Positions 1 to 8,215 of a DNA stretch of 64,000 nucleotides are shown piece by piece. The notes under the pieces were generated by a model. It had not been told where the DNA came from. It was given only the letters and a program-made list of their open reading frames with translations, and did no database searches. Both the position numbers and the translations under genes were made by a program. The DNA comes from Paracoccus sp. N5. Its GTDB lineage: Bacteria; Pseudomonadota; Alphaproteobacteria; Rhodobacterales; Rhodobacteraceae. The stretch spans positions 946,001 through 1,010,000 of the forward strand of contig NZ_AQUO01000002.1 of assembly GCF_000371965.1 (NCBI RefSeq). The letters run 5' to 3'. Numbering within the stretch: the first letter of the stretch is position 1; each line of letters begins with the position of its first letter.

Positions 1-1115
1 CCTTCAACGTCGGGCTGTATCTGGTCTTTGCCTATACGATGCTCGAGGCGGCCAATGCCATCACCTTCGGCTTCCTGGTCGATACGGTGGCGACGATGAG
101 CGGGCATTCCGGCCTGGACCAGCGGCCGTTCATCATCCTGGCGATCATGTTCCTGGCCTGGCTGAACTATCGCGGGGTGCTGGCGACGCTGACCTTCAAC
201 CTGGTCATCACCGCCATCGCCTTCACCGCGGTGATCGTGCTGTTCCTGGCCACCTCGGGCGTGATCGGCACCAGCCCGCTGCGCCATGCCGAGCTGATGA
301 GCGGCGCGGCGGCCATGCCCTATGGCTGGCTGGGTGTGCTGGCGGCGATGCATTTCGGCCTGTGGTATTACCTCGGGATCGAGGGCACCACCCAGGCCGC
401 CGAAGAGGTGCGCAGCCCGGCCCGGTCGCTGCCCTTCGGCACGCTGGCCGGGGTGATGACGCTGGCCATCGCCGCAACGCTGACCTGGTACGTATGCTCG
501 GGGCTGATGCCTTGGGAATACCTGGGCCAGGCCGGAGTGCCGCTCTTCGATGCGGCGCGGCTCTCGGGCTCGACCTTCCTGATGGTGTTCCTGGGCATCG
601 GCACGATGTTCGCCACCCTGGCCTCGGCCAACGGCTGCATCAACGACGCCAGCCGCGCCTGGTTCGCCATGGCCCGCGACCGCTATCTGCCGGGCTGGTT
701 CGGCGCGGTGCATCCGAAATACCGCACGCCCTATCGCTCGATCATCTTCCTGGTGCCGATCGCGCTGATCTTCGCCCTGGGCGCGCCGATCGACCAGGTC
801 ATCACCTTCTCGATCCTGTCGGGCCTGCTGGAATACACCTTCATGCCGCTGAACATCATCCTGTTCCGGCGCAAATGGCCGCTCGAGACCATCAAGCGCG
901 GCTATGAGCACCCGTTCCACCCGCTGCCGGCCTTTGCGCTGCTGGCGCTGTGCGGCATGGCCTTCTTCGCGGTGTTCCTGGGCTATGGCACCCAGCTTGT
1001 CGCGATGATCGCCTTCTACATCGTCGTGTCGCTGTGGTTCCACTTCTGGCGCTATCGCTTCGTGAACCGGGGCGCGCAGTTCACCATGCCCTGGCCCAAG
1101 CCGAAGGGCTATTGA
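1..1115 (+). CDS. APC-family amino acid / ethanolamine-type permease (5' truncated by window)
   Basis: The reading frame is already open at base 3, so the gene starts outside the window and only its C-terminal part, about 370 residues, is seen. It holds about nine hydrophobic segments with the APC-superfamily signature around GIEGTTQAAEEVRSPARSLP, where a conserved glutamate and small residues follow a broken helix. It also has the RAWFAMARDRYLPGWF loop, typical of ethanolamine and cationic amino acid permeases. It would import a small amine or amino acid with a proton or sodium ion. Similarity to ethanolamine permeases is from memory of the family; no ethanolamine ammonia-lyase genes are visible, so the substrate is uncertain. 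The next gene starts 2 bases after its TGA, suggesting an operon. Confidence 0.85.
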   Translation, partial: FNVGLYLVFAYTMLEAANAITFGFLVDTVATMSGHSGLDQRPFIILAIMFLAWLNYRGVLATLTFNLVITAIAFTAVIVLFLATSGVIGTSPLRHAELMSGAAAMPYGWLGVLAAMHFGLWYYLGIEGTTQAAEEVRSPARSLPFGTLAGVMTLAIAATLTWYVCSGLMPWEYLGQAGVPLFDAARLSGSTFLMVFLGIGTMFATLASANGCINDASRAWFAMARDRYLPGWFGAVHPKYRTPYRSIIFLVPIALIFALGAPIDQVITFSILSGLLEYTFMPLNIILFRRKWPLETIKRGYEHPFHPLPAFALLALCGMAFFAVFLGYGTQLVAMIAFYIVVSLWFHFWRYRFVNRGAQFTMPWPKPKGY

Positions 1116-1117
1116 CG

Positions 1118-1810
1118 ATGCCGGCAGCAGCCTGGACTGCCGCGATCCTTGGCCTGGGGCTGGCCTGGCTGGCCCTGCGGCTTTACACCGACGCGGGCCG
1201 GCGCCAGGCCGCCCGCGCCGGCTATTTCGACCTGGTGCTGCCGCAGATGCGGGCGGCGCGGCGGGCCTTGGCGCCCACCGGCTTCGCCCGGGTCTCGGGC
1301 CGCATCGCCGGGACCGAGACCGACCTGCAGGCGGTGCCCGACACGCTGACCTTCCGCAAGCTGCCGGCGCTGTGGCTTCTGGTCACGCAGCCCGGGCCCC
1401 TGCCGGTCGGGCAGCGCATCCACATGATGGCCCGGCCGCGCGGGATCGAGCCGTTTTCCGCCTTCGACCAGCTGCCGCACCAGACGCTGCTGCCCGAGGG
1501 CTTTCCCCATGACGCGACGCTGCGCAGCGAGACCGCGCTGAGCCCGGCCGAGGCGGCGCTGCTGTCGCGCCACCGCGCGATCTTCGACGATCCGCGCGTG
1601 AAGGAACTGGTGATCTCGCCCGCCGGGCTGCGCATCACCTGGCTGGCCGACGAAGCCGAGCGCGGCCGCTACCTGATCTTCCGCGAGGCCGAGATGGGCC
1701 GCGCGCCGCTGGCGCCGCACAGCCTGGCGCCGCTCTTGCAGGCGCTGGCCCGGCTGCGCCGCGACATCCTGGCCGGCGCGGCCCCTTCCGAACAAGCGAG
1801 ATGCGCATGA
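1118..1810 (+). CDS. Uncharacterised membrane-anchored protein
   Basis: I do not recognise a family. The 230-residue product begins with one hydrophobic helix (about residues 4-22), followed by a soluble region rich in Arg, Ala and Leu. This suggests an N-terminally anchored cytoplasmic or periplasmic protein. The start chosen is the ATG two bases after the permease stop. An in-frame ATG farther upstream lies inside the permease and would give an unlikely N-terminal extension. The gene overlaps the next small gene by 10 bases, so permease, this gene and the next are probably cotranscribed. Its role may relate to the permease, but that is inference. Confidence 0.7.
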   Translation: MPAAAWTAAILGLGLAWLALRLYTDAGRRQAARAGYFDLVLPQMRAARRALAPTGFARVSGRIAGTETDLQAVPDTLTFRKLPALWLLVTQPGPLPVGQRIHMMARPRGIEPFSAFDQLPHQTLLPEGFPHDATLRSETALSPAEAALLSRHRAIFDDPRVKELVISPAGLRITWLADEAERGRYLIFREAEMGRAPLAPHSLAPLLQALARLRRDILAGAAPSEQARCA

Positions 1811-2085
1811 CCCCTCCGCCCAATCCCTATCTGGTGCTGGCCTCGGCCATCGTGCTGCCCGGCTCGGGCCAGGTCTGGAACCGCGAGCCGTTGCGCGGGC
1901 TGATCTTCCTGTTCTTCATGCTGCTGCTCGGCGGCTTCACGCTGAAGACGGCGGCGCCGGACGTGTCCTTCGTCGGCCAGTTCGCCGGCGGCTTCTTCGT
2001 GCAGGCCATGGCGATCTTCGACGCCTACAAGCGGGCGCGCATCCGTCATGCGGTCTGGCAGCACGGAGTGGCCGGCCGGGCCTAG
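1801..2085 (+). CDS. Small membrane protein, unknown function
   Basis: A 94-residue protein beginning inside the end of the previous gene. It contains a GSGQVWNREPLRGLIFLF segment followed by a second hydrophobic stretch (FFMLLLGGFTLKT) and a third weaker one, so two or three membrane helices are likely. The motif PGSGQ(V/I)xNR is typical of small TM2-like or YIP-type bacterial membrane proteins that I cannot place more exactly. A second ATG lies two codons in. Its stop codon overlaps that of the convergent LysR gene. Confidence 0.65.
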   Translation: MRMTPPPNPYLVLASAIVLPGSGQVWNREPLRGLIFLFFMLLLGGFTLKTAAPDVSFVGQFAGGFFVQAMAIFDAYKRARIRHAVWQHGVAGRA

Positions 2086-3053
2086 GAAAACACCGCCCGC
2101 ACCGGACTCTGCGACAGCGCAATCAGCCTTTCGCGCAGCCGCTGCGCCAGGGGCGACAGCGGCCGGCGCTTCAGGTCCAGGAGGTAATAGGCCGAGACGC
2201 GGATCTCGTGCGGGATCTGCAGCATGGCAAAGCCGGCCGAGACCGGCGGCCGGATCAACAGCTCGGCCACCTCCTCGGACATCGGCGCCACGGCGTCGCA
2301 TTGCGCGAGGTAAGCGATGGTCAGCAGAAGCGACGGGCTGTTGACGATGTTCCTCGGCTCGGCCAGCCCGACATCGGCAAAGGCCGCCAGCGCCGCCTCG
2401 CGGATCGGGGCGCCGCGGCTTTGCATGATCCATTCCTGCCCGGCAAGCTCGGTCAGGGTGACGGCGGGCGCGCGGCTCAGCGGATGGCCGGCGCGGGTCA
2501 GGAAGGTCACCTTTTCATCCCGCATCGGCAGGATGTTGAAATCCTGGCTGTCGAATTCCGGCAGGATGCGGGCCAGGACGAAATCCATCTCGCCCGCCGC
2601 GAGATGGCCCAGAAGCTCGCGCGAGGGCATCACGTCCACGGTGATGTCGGCATCGGGCGCGCTCTGCTTGATCTCGCGAATGGCCGAGACCAGGTAGCCG
2701 ACCGCCGGCCCGGTCACCGCGCCGACGCGCAGCGTGCCGCCGAACCCCTCGCGCAGCGCCCGCACGTCCGCGGCCATGCTGACCATCTCGCGCAGGATGA
2801 CGCGGGCGCGGCGCAGCACGGCGCGGCCGATCTCGGTCGGCTCCATGCCCTTGGGCTGGCGCAGGAACAGCTGGGCGCCGACCTGGTTCTCGATCTCGGC
2901 CAACATGCGCGAGGCGGCGGGCTGGGTCATGCCGACCGTTTCGGCGGCCAGCTGCAACTGGCCATGCTCGGCGATCTGCTGGATCAGGCGCAATTGGGCC
3001 GGCTTCAGCATCAGCCGGGCGGGGGGCAGGGACATGGCAAAATCGCTATTCAT
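2082..3053 (-). CDS. LysR-family transcriptional regulator
   Basis: A 323-residue LysR protein. The N-terminal winged helix-turn-helix covers about residues 18-77 (LRLIQQIAEHGQLQLAAETVGMTQPAASRML and following). It is followed by a LysR substrate-binding domain beginning near FGGTLRVGAVTG and ending near the C-terminus. The organisation resembles the GbpR-like LysR group that often regulates uptake of sugars or aromatics, but the effector cannot be read from sequence. A second possible start is six codons downstream; neither start has a good ribosome binding site. It faces the permease group (convergent stops). The next gene upstream, an asparaginase, is in the same orientation. Confidence 0.9.
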   Translation of the reverse strand: MNSDFAMSLPPARLMLKPAQLRLIQQIAEHGQLQLAAETVGMTQPAASRMLAEIENQVGAQLFLRQPKGMEPTEIGRAVLRRARVILREMVSMAADVRALREGFGGTLRVGAVTGPAVGYLVSAIREIKQSAPDADITVDVMPSRELLGHLAAGEMDFVLARILPEFDSQDFNILPMRDEKVTFLTRAGHPLSRAPAVTLTELAGQEWIMQSRGAPIREAALAAFADVGLAEPRNIVNSPSLLLTIAYLAQCDAVAPMSEEVAELLIRPPVSAGFAMLQIPHEIRVSAYYLLDLKRRPLSPLAQRLRERLIALSQSPVRAVFS

Positions 3054-3101
3054 GCGAGGGTCCGCATGACCCTAGCATTATGGCCAGGCCTGCGCCAAGC
3101 C

Positions 3102-4067
3102 TCAGACGGGTGCCGCCTCGAAGGCGCGGGCGATCTCGGCCTCGGGGCAGCCATTGGCAAGCAGCGCCGCCAGCAGGATGCGCGCCTGTCCGGGCCGCAG
3201 GATGCGGGCATGGATCGCCCCGGCCCGGCGCATGTCGTGACCGCCGCCGCCGCCGCCATAGATCGGCGCCAGAAGCCCCCGCGGCACCCGGCTGGACACC
3301 ACCACCGGCACGCCCTGCGCCCGGGCCCGGACGATGGCCGCGACCAGTTCCGGCGTCGCATTGCCCGAGCCCATGGCCGAGATCACGATGCCCCGCGCCC
3401 CCGCCGCAAGGCTCGCGTCCAGATGCAGCCCGTCGCTGCCGGGATGGGTGGCGACGATGTCGACGCGCAGGCCCGCGACCGGCGCCGGCAGGGCGCGGTC
3501 CAGCGACGGTTCCTCTTCGGCGGCGCGCTCGAAGGCTTCGGGGGAATCCGACACTTCCTTGTAAAGCCCCCAGGCCGGCAGCACCCGGCCGCCGAAGACC
3601 AGCGACACCCCCCTGCCCGGCGCCATGGCCGCGCCGAGCGCATCGGCCAGGTTGCGCGGCCCGTCCGACTGCGGATGATCGGCGGCGAATTGCGCGCCAG
3701 TGAACACCACCCGCTTGCCGGGCTGGTGCTGAAGCTGGACCAGCAGCGCGGTTTCCTCCATCGCGTCGGTGCCGTGCAGTACGACCACGCCGTCGATGGC
3801 CGGGTCGGCCAGCTGCGCGCCCACCGCGTCGCTGATCGCCTGCATGTCGGCCAGGGTCAGGCTGGCGGAATCCTTGGCCAGCACCTCGCGCGGGCGCAGC
3901 TCGACCTGCATCGGCGGCACCAGCGCCAGCAACTCGCGGCCGCTGAGGCTGGGCCGGGCGGCGCCATCGGCACCGCGGCGGCTGGCAATGGTGCCGCCGG
4001 TCGCCAGCACCGCCAGCACCGGCGGGCTGCCGGTCATGGTCGCCGTGCCTTCGGCATGGGTGCGCAT
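3102..4067 (-). CDS. ansA: L-asparaginase (type I/II asparaginase fold)
   Basis: Hydrolyses L-asparagine to aspartate and ammonia. The 321-residue protein has both active-site signatures. ATGGTIAS near residues 22-29 carries the nucleophilic threonine (about T26), and VVLHGTDAMEETA near residues 95-107 carries the second catalytic Thr-Asp pair. A late GSGN motif is the usual substrate-loop region. There is no signal peptide, so the enzyme is probably cytoplasmic. A second in-frame ATG lies ten codons in; the first has AAGGA just upstream. A GntR regulator gene is immediately upstream in the same direction, and a perfect palindrome lies between them, suggesting local control. Confidence 0.9.
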   Translation of the reverse strand: MRTHAEGTATMTGSPPVLAVLATGGTIASRRGADGAARPSLSGRELLALVPPMQVELRPREVLAKDSASLTLADMQAISDAVGAQLADPAIDGVVVLHGTDAMEETALLVQLQHQPGKRVVFTGAQFAADHPQSDGPRNLADALGAAMAPGRGVSLVFGGRVLPAWGLYKEVSDSPEAFERAAEEEPSLDRALPAPVAGLRVDIVATHPGSDGLHLDASLAAGARGIVISAMGSGNATPELVAAIVRARAQGVPVVVSSRVPRGLLAPIYGGGGGGHDMRRAGAIHARILRPGQARILLAALLANGCPEAEIARAFEAAPV

Positions 4068-4124
4068 CGTCCTTCCCCCTCGCTGGTCGCGGGCTGCCGA
4101 GGAGCGGACGCGCCGCCCGCGAAC

Positions 4125-4135
4125 CTGTCTGACAG
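4125..4135. promoter_or_regulatory. Candidate GntR/FCD operator upstream of asparaginase gene
   Basis: CTGTCTGACAG is a perfect 11-base palindrome about 60 bases upstream of the asparaginase start. FadR-subfamily GntR proteins bind short palindromes of the TGT-n-ACA type. A GntR/FCD gene is the neighbour, so this is a reasonable operator, though binding is inferred only from form and position. Confidence 0.45.
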
Positions 4136-4256
4136 ATTTACCGGATTAGCGCCAAGCCCTGCCCCGGGTCAAGCACCCTGGTTTGGAAATATGCCGAAAT
4201 CCGCCATCGCGCGCAGGAAAGTTGCCGCGGGGCGGCGCTTCCCGCAAGGATCGGCC

Positions 4257-4970
4257 TCAGGCGCCGCGCGGCGCTTGGCCGATGATCCAGGTCATCGCCT
4301 GCTCGACCTCGTCGAGATGGTCGCGCATCGCCGCCCGCGCCTCGTCCTCGGACCCGGCCGAGATCGCCTGCGCGATGCGGCGATGTTCGTCATTCGAGGT
4401 CAGCCGGCGGTCGGCCATCAGGTTCACCAGCTCGGACTGCCGCATCAGCGCGTCGCGGGAATCGGTGACGATGCGGGCAAAGACCGCGTTCTGCGCCGCC
4501 TCGGCGATCAGGAAATGGAAATCGCTGTCCAGCCGCACCCATTTCAGCGCGTCCTCCTGGCGTTCCATGCTGTCGCATAGCTGCATCAGCCGCGCCATCT
4601 GCTCGGGCGTGCGGCGCAGCGCGGCCCAGCCGGCGGCCGGGATCTCGATGAAGGGCCGGGCCTCGATCAGTTCGCGCGCCGAGTAATGGCCATAGGCCAG
4701 CTCCGGCGCCTGGCGATCCGAGATCACGAAGCTGCCGCTGCCGCTGCGGCTGCGGGTCAGGCCCAGCGTCTGCAAGGACCGCATGGCCTCGCGGATGATC
4801 GGGCGGCTGACGCCATAACGCTCGGCCAGCTTGGCCTCGGAAGGCAAGCGGGTGCCGACCGGCAGCTGGCCGGCAAGGATGGCGCCTCTCAGATCCTCGA
4901 ACACCGTCTCGGCGGCGTTTTTCCGACTGACCGGGCTTTTGTGTGTCAACCAATCAGCCACTTTGTTCAT
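4257..4970 (-). CDS. GntR-family transcriptional regulator, FadR/FCD subfamily
   Basis: A 237-residue regulator. The N-terminal GntR winged helix is seen in RLPSEAKLAERYGVSRPIIREAMRSL (about residues 40-66). The C-terminal all-helical FCD domain carries the metal-type histidines and acidic residues typical of this group (DSDFHFLIAEAA, DEHRRIAQAI, MRDHL). It likely represses the asparaginase gene directly downstream in response to an organic acid or amino acid. The start ATG is the first in frame after a stop. The gene pair forms a simple regulator-enzyme unit. Confidence 0.9.
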   Translation of the reverse strand: MNKVADWLTHKSPVSRKNAAETVFEDLRGAILAGQLPVGTRLPSEAKLAERYGVSRPIIREAMRSLQTLGLTRSRSGSGSFVISDRQAPELAYGHYSARELIEARPFIEIPAAGWAALRRTPEQMARLMQLCDSMERQEDALKWVRLDSDFHFLIAEAAQNAVFARIVTDSRDALMRQSELVNLMADRRLTSNDEHRRIAQAISAGSEDEARAAMRDHLDEVEQAMTWIIGQAPRGA

Positions 4971-5322
4971 GGCGCCAATGTTGCACGTCCGGCGAAGCTG
5001 TCAAGCCATGGCTTTGACGGCGCTACCAATAAAACACTGCGGCCCCGACCAGTCCGAGCATCCCGGCGACCTGGGCCATGAAAATCAGGTGATAGAGTCT
5101 CATCCGCGACCTCCGCGACAGAAGATGGCGACAGATGGCCATGGTGCGGCGAGCGGTCGGCCTTGGGAAAGCCGCATTCGCGCCGATGAACATTTATCAA
5201 CCGCGCGGACGGGGTTGCGGGCGGGGCGCGATCATGGCATCAGACCCGCGGCGGCGGCGAATGACCCATTGGCGCGATTCTGCGTCCGCTTTCCCCTATC
5301 CTGAGACATTACAGGTTTCCCG
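4971..5322. other. Intergenic region of 352 bases
   Basis: This gap lies between the GntR gene (minus strand) and the Bcr/CflA gene (plus strand) and must hold their divergent promoters. Apart from the 81-base minus-strand reading frame listed separately, no RNA gene or repeat is visible. Confidence 0.5.
5023..5103 (-). CDS. Possible 26-residue hydrophobic small protein
   Basis: A short reading frame on the minus strand starts MRLYHLIFMA and ends GAAVFYW. It encodes one membrane-spanning helix with a basic N-terminus and aromatic C-terminus. What makes it credible is a near-perfect Shine-Dalgarno sequence, GGAGGT, five bases before the ATG, in a 352-base gap that lacks other genes. It would be an inner-membrane peptide. 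No family is recognised. It could be cotranscribed with nothing else, since the GntR gene starts about 50 bases downstream in the same direction and may share its transcript. Confidence 0.5.
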   Translation of the reverse strand: MRLYHLIFMAQVAGMLGLVGAAVFYW

Positions 5323-6510
5323 ATGCGTGATCCCCTGTTCCGCATGGCCCTGCTGCTTGGCCTGCTTTCCGCCGTCGGTCCCTTCGCGATCGATATGTAT
5401 CTGCCCGCGCTGCCCGAGGTGGCGAGCGACCTCGGCACCAGCGAGGCCGGCGCCGCGCTGACGCTGACCGCCTATTTCATCGTCTTCGGCATCGCGCAGA
5501 TGATCTATGGCCCGCTGTCAGATGCCCTGGGCCGCAAGCCGCCGCTGGTGATCGGCGTCGCGATCTTCCTGGCCGCGACCATCGCCGCCAGCCTTGCGCC
5601 CGACATCGGCTGGCTGATCGCGGCCCGCGCCGTGCAGGGCCTGGGCGCGGCGACGCTGATGGCGGTGCCGCGCGCGGTGATCCGCGACATGGCGACCGGA
5701 CCCGCCGCGGCGCGGATGATGGCGGCGATCATGATCGTGATCTCGGTCTCGCCGATGCTGGCGCCGCTGACCGGCTCGGCGGTGATGGCCTGGGGCGGCT
5801 GGCGCGAGATCTTCGCAGTCCTTGCCGTCGCGGCCGCCGTCAGCCTGGGGCTGATCGTCTTCGCCCTGCCCGAGACGCTGGCGGTCGCGCAGCGCCGCCC
5901 GGTGCGGCTGGCCGAGATGCTGGCCGGCGCGCGCCGGCTGCTGGGCGACCGCCGTTTCCTGGGGCTGACGATGATCGGCGGCTTCGGCATGGCCAGCTTC
6001 TTCGTGTTCCTGGCCTCGGCGAGCTTCGTCTATACCCGGCAATACGGGCTTAGCCCGACCGGCTTTTCCTTGGCCTTCGCGGTCAATGCCATCGGCTTCT
6101 TCTCGGCCTCGCAATTCGCCGGGCGGCTGGCCGAGCGTTTCGGGATGGAGCGGGTGATCTCGCTGGCGATCACCGGATTCGCGCTGGCGACGCTGCTGCT
6201 TGCGGCCGTGGTGCTGGCCGGGATCGACGCGCTGCCGGTGGTGGTCGCGGGGCTGTTTGCCGGCAATGCCTGCCTGGGGCTGGTGATGCCCACGGCCATG
6301 GTGATGTCGCTGGACCCGCATCCCGAGATCGCGGGGCTGGCCTCGTCGCTGGGCGGCACGGTGCAGATGCTGACCGGCGGGCTGATGATCGCCGTCACCG
6401 GGCCGTTTCTGGACAATACCGCCGCGACCATGGTGCCGGCCATCGCGCTTTGCGCGGTGCTGGCCTGGATGGCGGCGGCGGCATCGCTGCCGCGGCTGCG
6501 CCTGCGCTAG
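5323..6510 (+). CDS. Bcr/CflA-family drug-resistance MFS transporter
   Basis: A 395-residue, 12-helix major facilitator protein. The N-terminus (GLLSAVGPFAIDMYLPALPEVASDL) is the diagnostic Bcr/CflA signature. The loop 2-3 motif GPLSDALGRKPPL and the helix 4-5 region RAVQGLGAATLMAVPRAVIRDM also fit. It acts as a proton-driven drug or metabolite exporter in the inner membrane. Length equals the family norm. The start ATG is the only sensible one; the ribosome binding site is poor. It converges on the cystine carrier gene, with a shared terminator hairpin between them. Confidence 0.92.
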   Translation: MRDPLFRMALLLGLLSAVGPFAIDMYLPALPEVASDLGTSEAGAALTLTAYFIVFGIAQMIYGPLSDALGRKPPLVIGVAIFLAATIAASLAPDIGWLIAARAVQGLGAATLMAVPRAVIRDMATGPAAARMMAAIMIVISVSPMLAPLTGSAVMAWGGWREIFAVLAVAAAVSLGLIVFALPETLAVAQRRPVRLAEMLAGARRLLGDRRFLGLTMIGGFGMASFFVFLASASFVYTRQYGLSPTGFSLAFAVNAIGFFSASQFAGRLAERFGMERVISLAITGFALATLLLAAVVLAGIDALPVVVAGLFAGNACLGLVMPTAMVMSLDPHPEIAGLASSLGGTVQMLTGGLMIAVTGPFLDNTAATMVPAIALCAVLAWMAAAASLPRLRLR

Positions 6511-6527
6511 CTGCGCGGCCGGGTTCT

Positions 6528-6548
6528 GGGTATTTGGAAAACAGAGAA
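6528..6548 (+). repeat. Interspersed 21-base motif, copy 1 (extragenic)
   Basis: Contains GTATTTGGAAAACAGAGAA in the gap after the Bcr/CflA gene. The identical 21 bases recur inverted at 11640-11660, inside the helicase gene. It abuts the terminator hairpin at 6551-6580 and supplies the T-rich tract for minus-strand termination. Confidence 0.8.
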
Positions 6549-6550
6549 AG

Positions 6551-6580
6551 CCGGGGCGCCGTTCCGTTGCGGCGCCCCGG
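6551..6580. terminator. Bidirectional intrinsic terminator between convergent genes
   Basis: CCGGGGCGCC and GGCGCCCCGG form a perfect 10-base-pair stem around a 10-base loop. On the minus strand it is followed by CTTTCTCTGTTTTCC, a good U-rich tail for ending the cystine carrier transcript. On the plus strand the tail TTCGTTC is weaker. Confidence 0.8.
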
Positions 6581-6585
6581 TTCGT

Positions 6586-7974
6586 TCAGGCGTTCTGCAG
6601 CTCGCCCGCCTCGGGGTTCTGCAGCACGCTGCGGTCGGTCTGGCCGAGGATCTGCGAGGTCACCGTGCCTGCCGTCATCGAGCCCGAGACGTTGAGCGCG
6701 GTGCGGCCCATGTCGATCAGCGGCTCGACCGAGATCAGCAGCGCGACCAGCGTGACCGGCAGGCCCATGGCCGGCAGCACGATCAGCGCCGCCAGGGTGG
6801 CGCCGCCGCCGACCCCCGCGACCCCGGCCGAGCTGAGCGTCACGATGGCGATGAGCGTGGCGATCCAGGCCGGGTCCAGCGGGTTGATGCCGACCGTCGG
6901 CGCCACCATCACCGCCAGCATCGCCGGATAGAGCCCGGCGCAGCCGTTCTGCCCGATGGTCGCCCCGAACGAGGCCGAGAAGCTGGCGATGGTCTGCGGG
7001 ATGCCCAGGCGGCGGGTCTGGATCTCGACATTCAGCGGAATGGTCGCGGCGCTCGAACGGCTGGAGAAGGCGAAGCTCAGCGCCGGGACGATCTTGCGGA
7101 AGAAGGTCAGCGGGTTCACGCCGGTCAGGGTCAGCAGCACGCCATGCACCACGAACATGATCGCAAGGCCGATATAGGAGGCGATGACGAACTTGCCGAG
7201 GTTCAGGATGTCGGCCGCGTTCGAGGTCGCCGCCATCTTGGTCATCAGCGCCATGACGCCATAGGGCGTCAGCCCCATGATCAGCCGCACGAGCTGGCCG
7301 ATCCAAGCTTGCAGCATGTCGATCAGCGCCAGCAGGCTGTGGCCCTTTTCCGCGTCGCGCCGGACCAGCCGGATCGCCGCCACGCCCAGGAAGGCCGCGA
7401 AGATCACCACCGAAATGATCGAGGTCGGGTTGGCCCCGGTCAGGTCGGCGAAGGGGTTTTTCGGAATGAAGGACAGGATCAGCTGCGGCACGGTCAGGTC
7501 GGCGACCTTGGGGGCATAGGTCGATTCCAGCGCGGTCAGCCGGGCGGTTTCCGCCGCGCCCTGCGCCAGCCCCTCGGCCGTCAGCCCGAAGGTCAGCGAC
7601 ATGACCACGCCCACGAAGGCCGCGATCGCCGTGGTGCCCAGGAGCGTGCCCAGCGTCAGCGCCGAGATCTTGCCCAAGGCCGAGGCGTCGTGCAGCCGCG
7701 CCACCGCGCTGAGGATGGCGGCAAAGACCAGCGGCATGACCACCATCTGCAAGAGCTGCACATAGCCGTTGCCGACGATGTTGATCCAGTTGATCGTGGT
7801 CTGCAACGCCTCGGACCCGGTGCCATAGGCCAGTTGCAGGCCGATGCCGAACAGGGTGCCCAGCACCAGGCCGATGAAGACCCGCACCGACAGCGACAGA
7901 TGCCCGCCCTGCAGGCGGGCCAGCGCCATGATCAGCGCGGCGAAGATTGCGAGGTTGATGAGAACGGATGCCAT
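6586..7974 (-). CDS. tcyP: L-cystine:cation symporter, TcyP/YdjN type
   Basis: A 462-residue dicarboxylate/amino acid:cation symporter (DAACS) protein that matches TcyP closely in length and sequence. Shared blocks include IVGNGYVQLLQMVVMPLVFAAIL, SFIPKNPFADLTGANPTSIIS, SFSASFGATIGQNGCAGLYPAM and the substrate region SSAGVAGVGGGATLAALIVLP. It imports L-cystine across the inner membrane. The ATG at 7974 is preferred because it has a GAGG site and gives the usual family N-terminus; open frame extends upstream without coding character. No LysR or cysteine gene is adjacent. The bidirectional hairpin follows its stop. Confidence 0.92.
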   Translation of the reverse strand: MASVLINLAIFAALIMALARLQGGHLSLSVRVFIGLVLGTLFGIGLQLAYGTGSEALQTTINWINIVGNGYVQLLQMVVMPLVFAAILSAVARLHDASALGKISALTLGTLLGTTAIAAFVGVVMSLTFGLTAEGLAQGAAETARLTALESTYAPKVADLTVPQLILSFIPKNPFADLTGANPTSIISVVIFAAFLGVAAIRLVRRDAEKGHSLLALIDMLQAWIGQLVRLIMGLTPYGVMALMTKMAATSNAADILNLGKFVIASYIGLAIMFVVHGVLLTLTGVNPLTFFRKIVPALSFAFSSRSSAATIPLNVEIQTRRLGIPQTIASFSASFGATIGQNGCAGLYPAMLAVMVAPTVGINPLDPAWIATLIAIVTLSSAGVAGVGGGATLAALIVLPAMGLPVTLVALLISVEPLIDMGRTALNVSGSMTAGTVTSQILGQTDRSVLQNPEAGELQNA

Positions 7975-8215
7975 TTGCGCGCCTCTGGCAATTTGAGATT
8001 GTCCCGTTAAGCCACAATGCACGCCCGTCGTATAGAGGTGCCGGCGCAGGGCCGCCATGGCGCGGCTGCAGGGGCCGGAGGCCATTATATAGCAAAAATT
8101 GCGTCAGCTTTCGGAGATTGTTGATTATCGCAGCGACCCCGCCGGGATAATCTGCCGTCGTGCCGGGCATGGGACCGGGCGCGAGACAGGCGGCCCCGGG
8201 CCAGGAAGGCAAGCG

